In this document: in pieces, positions 17,274-25,988 of the stretch
How positions within the stretch are numbered: the first letter of the stretch is position 1
Layout of the letters: each line of letters opens with the position of its first letter
Source of the DNA: an uncultured Oscillospiraceae bacterium
GTDB taxonomy: Bacteria > Bacillota > Clostridia > Oscillospirales > Ruminococcaceae
Assembly (NCBI GenBank): GCA_934465295.1
Contig: CAKSKU010000009.1
Span: 36,997 to 100,996 of the forward strand
DNA: 64,000 nt
Reading direction: 5' to 3'
Translations under genes and position numbers: made by a program
The notes under the pieces: model-generated
The model's input: only the letters and a program-made list of their open reading frames with translations
Told to the model about the DNA's origin: nothing
The model's database searches: none

Positions 17274-18289
17274 AGTTCGCACACCTTTTTTATCATAAGT
17301 TCGGTGAGTTTGAGCGAATTTTCCATATCGGATAATCTCGCCGCACTCGCAGGTGAATGGAGATAACGGCACGGGATAGAAATCGCAAGCGTTCTCACGC
17401 CGCCCTTTGTGATATGGATAGCTCCGCTGTCGTTTCCGCCTGCGACCATAGTTTTAGTCTGCCACGGGATATTGTTCTCGGCAGCTATCTGCTTGGAAAT
17501 TTCAAAAAGTTCACGGTCATAGATGGTCGATCTGTCCATATACGAAACAACAGGGCCTTTCCCGAGTTCGCAGCAGCGTTCAGCTCCGCTCGCAAGAGGG
17601 ATATCTGCCGCAGTTGTTGATTCAAGCACGATAGCAAAATCAGGCTCAACTGTAAAGGCTGCCGCCCTTGCGCCTCTCAGACCGACTTCCTCCTGAACAA
17701 CGAATGTGAAAGTCACGTCATATTCAAGCTCACTGTTGATGAGCATAATCATCACAGCACAGCCGAAGCGGTCATCGATAGCCTTTGAGCAAAGCATATC
17801 TTCGCCGAGCGGTAAGATCTCGGAATCGAAGTAAACATAATCTCCAAGCGAAACAAGCTTTTCTGTTTCTTCCTTGCTCTCTGTTCCGATGTCGATATAA
17901 AGTCCCGAAAATTCAGCGGCTTTGTTCCTTTCGGAAGAAGAAAGATTATGCACAGCCTTTGAACCGATAACTCCGTGAATATCGCCGATGCGGACATTCC
18001 GTCCGATAACAACTCTTGCGTCTATGCCGCCAACGGGTGAAAATGTCAATGTTCCGTCCGACTTAACTGAGGTAACTATCATTCCTACTTCGTCCATGTG
18101 TGCGGATATCATAAGCTTTTTCGCAGGTGTTTTTCTGCCATTTTTATATGCGATAAGGTTTCCGAGATTATCGACCTTGTATTCGCACTTGCCCTTTATT
18201 TTTTCAATGATATATTCGCGGACTTTTTTCTCATCGCCCGAAGTGCCGTTAAGGGCACAAAGTTCCTTTAAAAGTGAAGTGAACTCCAT
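17270..18289 (-). CDS. M42 family metallo-aminopeptidase (first of a tandem pair by position)
   Basis: A 339-residue cobalt/zinc exopeptidase of the PepA/CelM (M42) family. Metal and catalytic residues are visible in SAHMDEVGMIV, KAIDDRFGCA, VVQEEVGLRGA and the late CRYLHSP. It degrades peptides in the cytosol, probably as a large tetrahedral oligomer. The ATG at 18289 has AAGGAGG 9 bases upstream and is one base away from the stop of the second M42 gene. The two paralogues are about 35-40 percent alike by eye. Confidence 0.93.
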   Translation of the reverse strand: MEFTSLLKELCALNGTSGDEKKVREYIIEKIKGKCEYKVDNLGNLIAYKNGRKTPAKKLMISAHMDEVGMIVTSVKSDGTLTFSPVGGIDARVVIGRNVRIGDIHGVIGSKAVHNLSSSERNKAAEFSGLYIDIGTESKEETEKLVSLGDYVYFDSEILPLGEDMLCSKAIDDRFGCAVMIMLINSELEYDVTFTFVVQEEVGLRGARAAAFTVEPDFAIVLESTTAADIPLASGAERCCELGKGPVVSYMDRSTIYDRELFEISKQIAAENNIPWQTKTMVAGGNDSGAIHITKGGVRTLAISIPCRYLHSPASAARLSDMENSLKLTELMIKKVCEL

Positions 18290-18290
18290 T

Positions 18291-19310
18291 TCAGCACACC
18301 TCCTTGATATATGCAGCGATAAGCTTTGCTGTGGTTTCAACGTCCGAAACGGAAATGACTTCAACAGGTGTATGCATATATTTGAGCGGTATCGACAATG
18401 TTACAGCCTTTACACCGCCTGCATTGACGGAAAATCTGTCGGCATTTGTTCCCGTTTCGTCATTCATAACTTCTATCTGATAAGGAAGTTCATTTTTTGC
18501 GGCAACTTCCTTCATTCTGTTTGAAAGCTCACGGTCGAGCGTCGGCGCAAATCCTATCATCGTTCCCTTACCCATTTTTCCGCATTTGAGTTCGGAATCA
18601 TCTGGAGTAAGAGCAAAGCTTACGTCAACTGCGATCGCGATATCGGGGTCAACGTCATAAACGCCGATCTTTGCGCCCCTTTCGCCGACTTCCTCCTGCG
18701 AAGAGAACATTATCGTATATGAGCAGCCCAGCGTTTCGTTTTTCAGCATTTCAGCCACACGGAGCAGACAGGCAACGCCGCAGCGGTCATCAAGAGCCGC
18801 CCCCGATATCCTGTCGCCCTGCATATCCTGGCACTTCTGCAAAAATACTATTTTGTCGCCCTGAGAAATGACCTTTTCGGCTTCTTCCTTTGTCATTCCG
18901 ACATCGATGCAGATATCGGAATATTCGGGAACCTTGCCCTCGTCCGACTTCTTTTCAAGGTGCGGAGGAATTGAGCAGATAACTCCGTAAACATCTTTTT
19001 TACCGAGGATCTTTACCTGTTGTGCAAGCAAAAGGCGTCTGTCGATTCCGCCGCAGTTTGCTATTTTGATAAAGCCGTCATCGGTGATGAATGTTACTAC
19101 AAAGCCGATCCGGTCAATGTGCGCATCAAGCAGGATATGCGGCTTGCCCTTTTCACGCTTACCGAAATTGCCGAAAACGCAGTTGTTTTTTATATAGCAA
19201 TCGTCCGTAAATTCTTTCAGATAGCCGAGTGCAAGCTTTGCGGCTTCGTTTTCATCACCCGAAACTCCACTTGCATCCGCAAGGCTTTTTATAACTTCTT
19301 TTAAATTCAT
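18291..19310 (-). CDS. M42 family metallo-aminopeptidase (second paralogue)
   Basis: A 339-residue paralogue of the neighbouring gene. The metal-binding segments are LDAHIDRIGFVV, AALDDRCGVA, FSSQEEVGERGA and LKYMHTPVEV. The usual HxDEVG here reads HIDRIG; the Asp ligand remains but the following Glu is Arg, which could alter specificity or metal affinity. GAGGAA precedes the ATG. It follows murD by 9 bases. Confidence 0.92.
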   Translation of the reverse strand: MNLKEVIKSLADASGVSGDENEAAKLALGYLKEFTDDCYIKNNCVFGNFGKREKGKPHILLDAHIDRIGFVVTFITDDGFIKIANCGGIDRRLLLAQQVKILGKKDVYGVICSIPPHLEKKSDEGKVPEYSDICIDVGMTKEEAEKVISQGDKIVFLQKCQDMQGDRISGAALDDRCGVACLLRVAEMLKNETLGCSYTIMFSSQEEVGERGAKIGVYDVDPDIAIAVDVSFALTPDDSELKCGKMGKGTMIGFAPTLDRELSNRMKEVAAKNELPYQIEVMNDETGTNADRFSVNAGGVKAVTLSIPLKYMHTPVEVISVSDVETTAKLIAAYIKEVC

Positions 19311-19319
19311 TTTAATTCC

Positions 19320-20711
19320 TCAATTCAAAGCGTTTACGATGCCCTTATAGTGCTTTCCTCGTTCTTCAAAATTCTTGTAGTGGTCGAAGCTTGCGCTTGC
19401 AGGCGAAAGCGTAACGATATCACCGTTCTTGGCAATTTCACGAGCCTTTGCAACGGCTTCTTCCATTGTTTCAACTCGGTAGATGCGGCAGTTGTTTTCG
19501 TCATAGCCGCTGTAACCCTTAACCGCAGCTTCGATCTTATCCGCCGTTGCACCGAGGAGGATAAGTGCCTTGACCTTGTTGTTTATCGCTTCGGACATTG
19601 TTGTGTAGTCGAGCTTTTTATCAGAGCCTCCTGCGATAACGATAAGCTTTTGGCTGAAAGCATTAAGTCCTGCGATAACGCTTATGGGACTTGTTGCGAT
19701 GCTGTCATTGTAATATTTAACGCCGTCAAGCTCACGGACAAATTCGATACGATGCTCAACGCCGCCGAAGCTTTCAGCCGTTTCACGGACTGCTTCTGCC
19801 GAAACATCGCCGTGAACAGCCGCAATAGCCGCAAGGTAATTTTCAACGTTGTGAAGTCCGGGGATCTTTATGCTGTCCTTGTGGACGAGCTTTTCGGTCT
19901 TATCCCCGTCCGTGAAGCAGAGCCAGCCGTTTTCATCGAGGAATGAACCTCTCTGCGGCTTTGAAAGTCTGCTGAATTTAAGCAGGTTTCCTCTTACTTC
20001 GTCCGAAAGAGCATTAGTCCTTTCATTGTCAAGATTAAGTACAGTCTTTGAGAAAGCATTCTGGTGCAGGATAAGATTTTTCTTCGCACCGATGTATTCT
20101 TCCATAGACTTGTGAACGTTAAGATGATCGGGGTAAATATTGGTGATTATCGCCGTATCGGGTGACTTTCTCATACTTATGAGCTGGAAGCTTGAAAGCT
20201 CGACTACTGCGATATCATCGGGGGAAATTTCTTCGATTATCGGCAGGAGCGCACGTCCGATATTGCCGCCCTTGTGGACTTTTTTTCCGCTGCGTTCAAG
20301 CATTTCGGTGATGATAGTTGTTGTGGTTGTCTTTCCGTCAGTTCCCGTTATGCCGTAAATTTTACACGGGCAAAGATCGAAGAAGACTTCCATCTCGGAA
20401 GTGACCACGATACCCATATCCCTTGCTTTATGCAGCTCGGGCGAAAGGAAATACATTCCCGGAGTTCTGAAAACCACGTCCGACTTATAGATAGCGTCAA
20501 GGTAGTTTTCACCGAGTGAGAGCTTTGCGCCGCCTTTTTCAAGCTTATCCGCAAGCTCGCCCATCTCGGCTCTTGTTTTTTTATCGCATACAGTAACATC
20601 TATATTCTTTTTCAAAAGAAGCCCGATAAGGTCGATATGGCTCACGCCTGTACCGATAAGGGCGACCTTTTTATTTTTCATTTCAGCAAAAAAAGCTTCT
20701 GCCTTTGTCAT
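19320..20711 (-). CDS. murD: UDP-N-acetylmuramoylalanine--D-glutamate ligase
   Basis: A 463-residue Mur ligase that adds D-Glu to UDP-MurNAc-L-Ala in peptidoglycan synthesis. It shows an N-terminal Rossmann domain (ALIGTGVSHIDLI), the ATP loop GITGTDGKTTTTT, VVELSSFQL and a C-terminal domain with GGSDKKLDY. Length is normal. I chose MTKAEAFFAEM at 20711 by comparison with homologue starts; an ATG at 20741 has a slightly better AGGGG site and would add 10 residues. It leads an operon with the two M42 peptidases. Confidence 0.94.
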   Translation of the reverse strand: MTKAEAFFAEMKNKKVALIGTGVSHIDLIGLLLKKNIDVTVCDKKTRAEMGELADKLEKGGAKLSLGENYLDAIYKSDVVFRTPGMYFLSPELHKARDMGIVVTSEMEVFFDLCPCKIYGITGTDGKTTTTTIITEMLERSGKKVHKGGNIGRALLPIIEEISPDDIAVVELSSFQLISMRKSPDTAIITNIYPDHLNVHKSMEEYIGAKKNLILHQNAFSKTVLNLDNERTNALSDEVRGNLLKFSRLSKPQRGSFLDENGWLCFTDGDKTEKLVHKDSIKIPGLHNVENYLAAIAAVHGDVSAEAVRETAESFGGVEHRIEFVRELDGVKYYNDSIATSPISVIAGLNAFSQKLIVIAGGSDKKLDYTTMSEAINNKVKALILLGATADKIEAAVKGYSGYDENNCRIYRVETMEEAVAKAREIAKNGDIVTLSPASASFDHYKNFEERGKHYKGIVNALN

Positions 20712-20772
20712 ATACACACCGTCTTTTCTATGTAGGGACATAATAAGCCCCTGAAAATAATCATACACTTAT

Positions 20773-20801
20773 ATTATATACATCATTTCTCAAAATATCA
20801 A
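20773..20801 (-). promoter_or_regulatory. Sigma-A promoter of the murD operon
   Basis: TTGATA and TATAAT on the minus strand with a 17-base spacer. It sits in the 90-base divergent gap between murD and the flippase gene. Confidence 0.75.
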
Positions 20802-20860
20802 GATTTTGCATAGAATTGCCTTGATTTTCATAGATTTAACTAAGAAATGAGGTAAACTGA

Positions 20861-22399
20861 ATGAAATTTTATATAAATAAAATGGCAAAAGACACTTTTC
20901 GACTTACTTTTGTTTCATTGATATTACAGGGACTTGGAATTTTTCTTAATTCGCTGATATCAAACAAGCTCGGCACGGCTTCGGTCGGAATAATGACGCT
21001 CATCTTCACGCTTTTCGGCTTTATAATGGTGCTTGCGAACGGAAACATTTTCATTTCCACAAGCAGGCTCGTCTCGGAGGAAACAGGCTGCGGCAACCGA
21101 AATTATACCGTGATAATGCGATATTCGCTCAGCTTCTCGCTTGCGCTGTCCTGCTTTTTTATGGTGCTTTCATTTGTATTCGCCGAAAAAATATCCATGC
21201 TTTCGGGAGGGAAAATAGACCTTTCCGCACCGATACGGCTGATAGCGCTTTCATTGCCGTTTGCAGCTGTCGGCTCATGTATAAAGGGTTATTTCAATGC
21301 CGTGCGTAAGGTACATATCCCCTGTCTCGGCGATGTGACCGAATTTGCGGCAAAATGGACTGCTCTGCTGATATCGGTAGTTTTCCTCATTGACAGAGGG
21401 TTCGATATTTATATCCTTATTGCGGCTTCAATATTGTTGGGCGAATTTGTGAGCCTGATCTTTTATCTTGTGAAATACGCTTCGGAATATGCCGAATTCT
21501 CCCGTCTGCCCTGCGCAAAACCCAAGCTTGACAGGTTTGGGAAATATCTTAAGCTTTCGCTCCCGATACTTGCAAGCGGTTATGTTCAGATGATACTTTC
21601 AACTGCGAATGACGTTCTTGTACCGATAGTGCTTGTCAAGCACAATGATTCGGCTGAACGTGCGATGAGCGAATACGGTATGTTTGAAGCTATGATAATC
21701 CCGACGATATTTTTCCCGTCAGTGATACTGATAGCACTTTCAAATGTTCTTATGCCCGAGATCGCAAGAGCGAATTCATCGAACAACAGGGAGCGTGTGA
21801 AAAGTCTTGTTTCCAAAGCACTGACAAGCTCATTCATATACTCGTTTTTCATCGGCGGTATCTTTCTGTTTGCGGGAAAAGATATCGGAAATATAATTTG
21901 TCCGTCCGATACTCTTGTCGGCGAAACGCTTGTAAAGATGTTCCCCGTTGTTCCGTTCATATACCTTGAAATCGTTCTTGAATGTATTCTGAAGGGTCTT
22001 GGAAAGCAGAATTTTTCCACGTTCAACTCGCTCTGCGAATATGTAATAAGGATAGCCTGCGTTGCGGTGTTTGTCCATTTTTACGGCTTTGTCGGTGTGC
22101 TTATCTCGTATTATGCGAGCAACATTTACAGCAACATCGTCCGCATCGCTGCCGTATGCAAATGGTCGGGAGTACGGTTTTCCCTGCGGCTTTTTGTACT
22201 CGTCCCGTTCGTGTACAGTGCGGCAAGCTGCGTCATCGCATCGGCTGTCACTAAGCTTGTTTCGCCCGTTGATTCCTTGTTTGAAGCGGTCATTTTTACC
22301 TGCACGGCTTCGATAGCATTTCTGCTTTTTTACGAATCGGGAAAAGCTGTTTCCAAGGACAGCGCAGGCTTTATTTCGGTCGTGATACCACGTTCATAA
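20861..22399 (+). CDS. MOP-superfamily flippase, SpoVB/MurJ-like
   Basis: A 512-residue integral membrane protein with about 12-14 hydrophobic segments, the polysaccharide-biosynthesis/SpoVB fold. It probably flips lipid-linked cell-wall or spore-cortex precursors across the membrane. The N-terminus (KDTFRLTFVSLILQGLGIF) and GRYLKLSLPI-like loop (GKYLKLSLPILAS) are characteristic. GAGGTAA precedes the ATG. It is divergent from murD and near sigK, which favours a cell-envelope or sporulation role; which precursor it moves cannot be read from the sequence. Confidence 0.85.
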   Translation: MKFYINKMAKDTFRLTFVSLILQGLGIFLNSLISNKLGTASVGIMTLIFTLFGFIMVLANGNIFISTSRLVSEETGCGNRNYTVIMRYSLSFSLALSCFFMVLSFVFAEKISMLSGGKIDLSAPIRLIALSLPFAAVGSCIKGYFNAVRKVHIPCLGDVTEFAAKWTALLISVVFLIDRGFDIYILIAASILLGEFVSLIFYLVKYASEYAEFSRLPCAKPKLDRFGKYLKLSLPILASGYVQMILSTANDVLVPIVLVKHNDSAERAMSEYGMFEAMIIPTIFFPSVILIALSNVLMPEIARANSSNNRERVKSLVSKALTSSFIYSFFIGGIFLFAGKDIGNIICPSDTLVGETLVKMFPVVPFIYLEIVLECILKGLGKQNFSTFNSLCEYVIRIACVAVFVHFYGFVGVLISYYASNIYSNIVRIAAVCKWSGVRFSLRLFVLVPFVYSAASCVIASAVTKLVSPVDSLFEAVIFTCTASIAFLLFYESGKAVSKDSAGFISVVIPRS

Positions 22400-22414
22400 T
22401 GAGCATAAAAAATG

Positions 22415-22450
22415 CCCCTGCGGCAATTTTTCACCGCAGGGGTACTTTTA
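22415..22450 (+). terminator. Terminator of the flippase gene
   Basis: CCCCTGCGG and CCGCAGGGG arms around an A/T-rich loop, followed by TACTTTTA, 15 bases beyond the stop codon. Confidence 0.75.
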
Positions 22451-22489
22451 CTCCGTATCTCAGGAAAAAGCTGATCAATGCAAAGCGTT

Positions 22490-22556
22490 CGTTTTGCCAT
22501 TTTGAGAAATGAACGAGTTTACGTCTTTGAGGACATTTTGAAAAATGGCAAAAACG
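22490..22556. repeat. Long-loop inverted repeat downstream of the Cys-rich small gene
   Basis: CGTTTTGCCATTTT at 22490-22503 is the near-exact reverse complement of AAAATGGCAAAAACG at 22542-22556 (one extra A), separated by about 38 bases. It lies just after the stop of the minus-strand small gene. It may form a transcript end structure, or be a remnant of a small mobile element; no T-run follows on either strand. Confidence 0.5.
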
Positions 22557-22573
22557 TATTAATTAGCGTTTCC

Positions 22574-22732
22574 TTAGCAGCAGCTGCAGCCACAGCCGTT
22601 GTTGTTATCGTTGCTTCCGCAGCCACAGCCGTTGTTTCCGTTGTTGCCGTTGCAGCAGCAAGCCCATACGATAATGAGAAGAATGATGATCCAGCATGAA
22701 GAATTGTTGTTTCCGCAATTGAATCCGCACAT
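22574..22732 (-). CDS. Small Cys/Gly/Asn-rich membrane protein
   Basis: A 52-residue protein too short for ordinary gene callers. An ideal AAAGGAG stands 9 bases before the ATG. It opens MCGFNCGNNNSSCW, has one hydrophobic segment IIILLIIVWA (residues 15-24), then a CCC and a low-complexity tail of NGNNGNNGCGCGS and NNNGCGCSCC. It contains 13 cysteines. I do not recognise a named family; the single membrane segment with a Gly/Cys tail recalls small YjcZ-like and coat-associated sporulation proteins, and it lies close to sigK. It could be a spore or membrane microprotein. Confidence 0.65.
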   Translation of the reverse strand: MCGFNCGNNNSSCWIIILLIIVWACCCNGNNGNNGCGCGSNDNNNGCGCSCC

Positions 22733-22845
22733 AGTAATGTACTCCTTTAAATAAAATGTATTTGAACTCCGCTCGGAAGTGATCCTTTTTTGCGGTGCTC
22801 ATAGTTCATATTATGCGGAGTGCAAAATTGTGTTACTGAAAATTC

Positions 22846-22935
22846 TTATATTGAAATCCAGTCGGACTTGATCATAATGATCTCGGCACAGATTTTTGTG
22901 TTTTTCTTGGAGTTCTGTTTTTTTGCATAGGACAT
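22846..22935 (-). CDS. Very small Lys-rich protein (29 residues), candidate
   Basis: It opens MSYAKKQNSKKNTKI and ends MIKSDWISI. A GAGG ribosome binding site is 7 bases before the ATG. The N-terminal half is basic and the C-terminal half amphipathic. It lies between the Cys-rich small gene and divergent sigK, in the same direction as the former, 113 bases upstream of it. I know no family for it. Support is the ribosome site, the amino acid composition and the absence of any other explanation for the stretch; conservation would decide. Confidence 0.42.
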   Translation of the reverse strand: MSYAKKQNSKKNTKICAEIIMIKSDWISI

Positions 22936-22987
22936 ATTCAGCCTCACATATTTATATATAGAAATAATTTGAAAGCAGGCTGTTATT

Positions 22988-23689
22988 ATGTTTGGATTTT
23001 TAAGCTTTTTCCTTGAAAATATACTGTTTTTTGCGCTGCATTTTGAAAACTGCGGAGTATTCCCGAAGCCGCTTTCCGCCAAGCAGGAGGAAGAATGTTT
23101 TGAGCTTATGAAAAGCGGTGACAGCTCTGCACGAAGCCGTCTTATCGAACATAATCTCCGTCTTGTTGCGCACATTGTAAAGAAATACAGCAATACACAG
23201 AGTGACAGCGAGGACCTTATTTCTATCGGAACGATAGGTCTTATCAAGGCGGTAGAATCGTTCGACTATTCAAAGAACACACGCTTTGCGACTTACGCTT
23301 CACGATGCATTGAAAATGAGATACTGATGTTTTTCCGCTCGAAGAAAAAGTCCGCAGGCGATATATATTTTGATGAACCCGTTGATGTTGACAAGGACGG
23401 AAATCAGCTCACACTCATTGACATCATCGCCGAAGACGATGGCATCGTTGACAAGATAGACCTTTCGATAAAGACCGAGCAGCTTTACAAATTCATCACG
23501 GAATGTCTTGATGAACGTGAACTTGAAATAATTGTGAACCGATACGGGCTTTACGGCAAAAAACCTCTTACGCAGCGTGAGGTCGCAAAAAAGCTGAATA
23601 TTTCACGCTCCTATGTTTCTCGGATCGAGAAGAAGGCACTCGACACGCTTCGGAAAAAGTACGAAAAAACTTCCTATACTAATCTGTAA
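22988..23689 (+). CDS. sigK: Sporulation sigma factor SigK-type
   Basis: A 233-residue sigma-70 family factor. Residues 1-20 are a hydrophobic pro-sequence (MFGFLSFFLENILFFALHF), as in pro-sigma-K, which is cleaved in the mother cell. FPKPLSAKQEEE, HNLRLVAHIVKKY and GTIGLIKAVESFDY (region 2), and the C-terminal helix-turn-helix REVAKKLNISRSYVSRIEKKA follow. In Bacillus sigK is split by a skin element; here it is intact. Its last 11 bases overlap the convergent protease gene. It would drive late spore coat and cortex genes. Confidence 0.9.
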   Translation: MFGFLSFFLENILFFALHFENCGVFPKPLSAKQEEECFELMKSGDSSARSRLIEHNLRLVAHIVKKYSNTQSDSEDLISIGTIGLIKAVESFDYSKNTRFATYASRCIENEILMFFRSKKKSAGDIYFDEPVDVDKDGNQLTLIDIIAEDDGIVDKIDLSIKTEQLYKFITECLDERELEIIVNRYGLYGKKPLTQREVAKKLNISRSYVSRIEKKALDTLRKKYEKTSYTNL

Positions 23690-24572
23690 GAAGCCGCTCT
23701 ATGATAGGCTTCGCATCGGATATCGGGATAGCAAAACCAAGACCCTCGGCATTGTCCGAGATTATCTTGCTCGAATTTATCCCTATGACCTCTCCCCTGC
23801 AGTTTAGCAAAGGACCTCCGCTGTTTCCCGGATTTATTGCGGCATCGGTCTGGATAAGCGTCATTTCATAGCCGCTGACGGTTATGGTCCTGCCGAGTGC
23901 GCTGATTATTCCGCAGGTCGTTGAGCCGTACAGCTCCAGTCCGAGCGGATTTCCTATAGCAACGGCAGTTTCGCCCTCGGCAAGACTGTCGCTGTCGCCA
24001 AGCTCGGCAGGAAAAAGCTGAACATTGTCAGTATTGATATTTATCACGGCAAGGTCGCTCGGAGTATCTGCGCCGATTATCTCTGCGCTGTACTCGCTTT
24101 CATCGGAAAGCACTGCTCTTACTTTTTCGGCTCGCATCGTGTCATTTTCGCATACGTTCTGTATAACGTGAGCGTTGGTAACGATGTTTCCGCTCTCACT
24201 GATGATAATGCCCGTTCCCGTGCATTTTGTTCCGTCGGGAAATTCCGAGATTATACCGACGACAGACGGCTTGGCTTTTTTCACTATCTCGGGAACGGTA
24301 AGCGTTCGCTTTTTCCATATCTCAAAAACCTGCGCCGATGCTGACACTCCGTTCGTTTCAGATTCATAAGAATCGGCCTTTTTCTCGGCAAAAGATGTAA
24401 CTATCTCCGTTCCGCCGCTTATACATTCACTCATCAGAGCGAAAAAGAAGACCGCTGCGGTGACAAGGGCAGCGGTCGCAAGTCCGAATACTCCCGAGCA
24501 CTGTTTTTTCGGAGAAGAAACAGCTTCGGGAAGCTTTTCGGATATTTGATTTTCATTGTTTTGATAAAGCAT
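23679..24572 (-). CDS. Membrane-anchored trypsin-like serine protease (HtrA-like, no PDZ)
   Basis: A 297-residue protein with a cytoplasmic N-tail, one membrane segment at about residues 30-48 (GLATAALVTAAVFFFAL) and an extracytoplasmic S1C protease domain. The triad is His in TNAHVIQ, Asp in SDLAVI and Ser in NPGNSGGPLL. The usual C-terminal PDZ domain of HtrA is missing, since the protein ends right after the protease domain. The start at 24572 has only a weak GGGG site. It converges on sigK and lies 50 bases after popT. Confidence 0.88.
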   Translation of the reverse strand: MLYQNNENQISEKLPEAVSSPKKQCSGVFGLATAALVTAAVFFFALMSECISGGTEIVTSFAEKKADSYESETNGVSASAQVFEIWKKRTLTVPEIVKKAKPSVVGIISEFPDGTKCTGTGIIISESGNIVTNAHVIQNVCENDTMRAEKVRAVLSDESEYSAEIIGADTPSDLAVININTDNVQLFPAELGDSDSLAEGETAVAIGNPLGLELYGSTTCGIISALGRTITVSGYEMTLIQTDAAINPGNSGGPLLNCRGEVIGINSSKIISDNAEGLGFAIPISDAKPIIERLLTD

Positions 24573-24624
24573 ATAATTACCCCGAAAGTTTATTTTGAAG
24601 CTATTATATGCTCTGCCGCAGAGT

Positions 24625-25452
24625 TTATTCCGCCTTGACTTTTTTCTTTGCGGGAAGCTCGGTAAGAAACGGAACCGCCAAGCCGATGATAAGCATAACA
24701 ATGCCTATGATACCCTGAGCATCGAAAGCAAAATTGCTCGGGAAGATTGACGGCACAGAGCCGATTATAAGACCGCTGATAAGGCAATATGTTCCTCTGC
24801 GAAATTTTTTCAGAAGCATTGAGATCACTCCTGCCGCAATAAAAATGCCCAGAACGACTCCAACAGCAACGATTATAAGTATCGGAAAATCAAAGCTGTT
24901 CAAAGCACCGATCACAGTATCATAAGCTCCGAGTACCTTCATTATCAGAGCGCCGCTTATTCCGGGGATTATCATTGCAACAGCGGCAAGTACAGATGAA
25001 ATAAAGAGCATTATTCCGCCTGCAAGGTCAAGGCTTCCCGATGCTGCACTTTCGGCAGGTGAAAGGAACGCCATTGCAGCCATTACAAGGATACCTGCCG
25101 CAAACGGTGCTATACATACCGCCGACAGCTTTTTTTCGGCAGTACATTCCTTGTATATCATCGGCATACTGCCTATTACAACACCGACAAAGAACATCTG
25201 CGTCGGAACGTTATATTCATCGAAAAGAAAACCAAGCAGCTTTGCGGCGGCGAGAATACCGATCAGCATTCCCAATCCGACAGGCACAAGAAACGGCAGG
25301 TTTTTTATGAGCTTTTTTATATTCGGTGTTATCGCTTCGAGCAGCTTATCATAAATTTTAACGATGACTGCGATAGTTCCGCCGCTCACGCCCGGCACAG
25401 CGTTCGCAATGCCGATAGCGATGCCTTTTAATGCAAGTAAAATGTAATTCAT
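24625..25452 (-). CDS. DUF368 membrane protein, PopT-like undecaprenyl-phosphate translocase
   Basis: A 275-residue membrane protein with about 8 hydrophobic segments. The duplicated signature GIANAVPGVSGGTIAVI (about residues 14-30) and AMIIPGISGALIMKVLG (about 155-171) defines the DUF368 family, shown in Vibrio cholerae and Staphylococcus aureus to recycle undecaprenyl phosphate across the membrane. AAGGAG lies 12 bases before the ATG. It may be co-transcribed with the downstream protease gene. Confidence 0.9.
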   Translation of the reverse strand: MNYILLALKGIAIGIANAVPGVSGGTIAVIVKIYDKLLEAITPNIKKLIKNLPFLVPVGLGMLIGILAAAKLLGFLFDEYNVPTQMFFVGVVIGSMPMIYKECTAEKKLSAVCIAPFAAGILVMAAMAFLSPAESAASGSLDLAGGIMLFISSVLAAVAMIIPGISGALIMKVLGAYDTVIGALNSFDFPILIIVAVGVVLGIFIAAGVISMLLKKFRRGTYCLISGLIIGSVPSIFPSNFAFDAQGIIGIVMLIIGLAVPFLTELPAKKKVKAE

Positions 25453-25511
25453 AATTTCGGGTCGCTCCTTAATGTTTTGTTAAAAAGTTGGTTCTTTCCG
25501 TAATAGTATAT

Positions 25512-25539
25512 ATTATACACATATTATGCAAAATTTCAA
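25512..25539 (-). promoter_or_regulatory. Sigma-A promoter of the DUF368 gene
   Basis: TTGAAA and TATAAT on the minus strand with a 16-base spacer, about 60 bases upstream of the start codon. Confidence 0.65.
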
Positions 25540-25569
25540 GTAGTTATTGTCAGAAATTTATCAAAGCTC

Positions 25570-25598
25570 TTGAATTTTACAAAGATTTATGTTATAAT
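25570..25598 (+). promoter_or_regulatory. Sigma-A promoter of the 25627-27200 gene pair
   Basis: TTGAAT and TATAAT with a 17-base spacer, 28 bases upstream of the GTG start of the small membrane protein. Confidence 0.7.
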
Positions 25599-25626
25599 TA
25601 ACTTACAGTTATGGGAGGGACAAAAA

Positions 25627-25968
25627 GTGAAAAAGTATTTTTCCGAATATATCAGCTATCTTCTTGAAATTATGAATGACGATTCCGCTGACCTTGAAGC
25701 CGTCCGCAAGGAACTGCTTATAAAGATCGGATTTATGCAGCATGAACGCCTTGTTCATCTTATCGTAACAGTCCTTTTCGCACTTGTTATGTTCCTGAAC
25801 GTTATAATTTTTTTCCAATCGCAGATGCTCGCATTCCTTGCGATCGCTCTGCTCTGCCTTATCCTGCTCATATTCTACATCGCACACTACTTTTTCCTTG
25901 AAAACGGCGTTCAGCAGCTTTACAGGATATATGACAGCATTTGCAGCAAGCTTTCTGCTGAAAAATAA
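25627..25968 (+). CDS. Small two-span membrane protein
   Basis: A 113-residue protein with a GTG start preceded by GGGAGGG. An N-terminal soluble part (about residues 1-38) is followed by two hydrophobic segments, roughly residues 39-61 and 64-86, and a short cytoplasmic tail. I do not recognise a family. It is 20 bases upstream of the EAL gene, so the two are probably made together and may share a signalling role. Confidence 0.8.
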   Translation: MKKYFSEYISYLLEIMNDDSADLEAVRKELLIKIGFMQHERLVHLIVTVLFALVMFLNVIIFFQSQMLAFLAIALLCLILLIFYIAHYFFLENGVQQLYRIYDSICSKLSAEK

Positions 25969-25988
25969 ACTATTCAGAGAGAATTTTT

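Noticed and set aside
22478..22699. A 73-codon plus-strand frame with Ala/Val repeats across the Cys-rich gene
   Set aside because: It is the antisense of the low-complexity GGC/AAC codons of the small Cys-rich gene and has no ribosome site.
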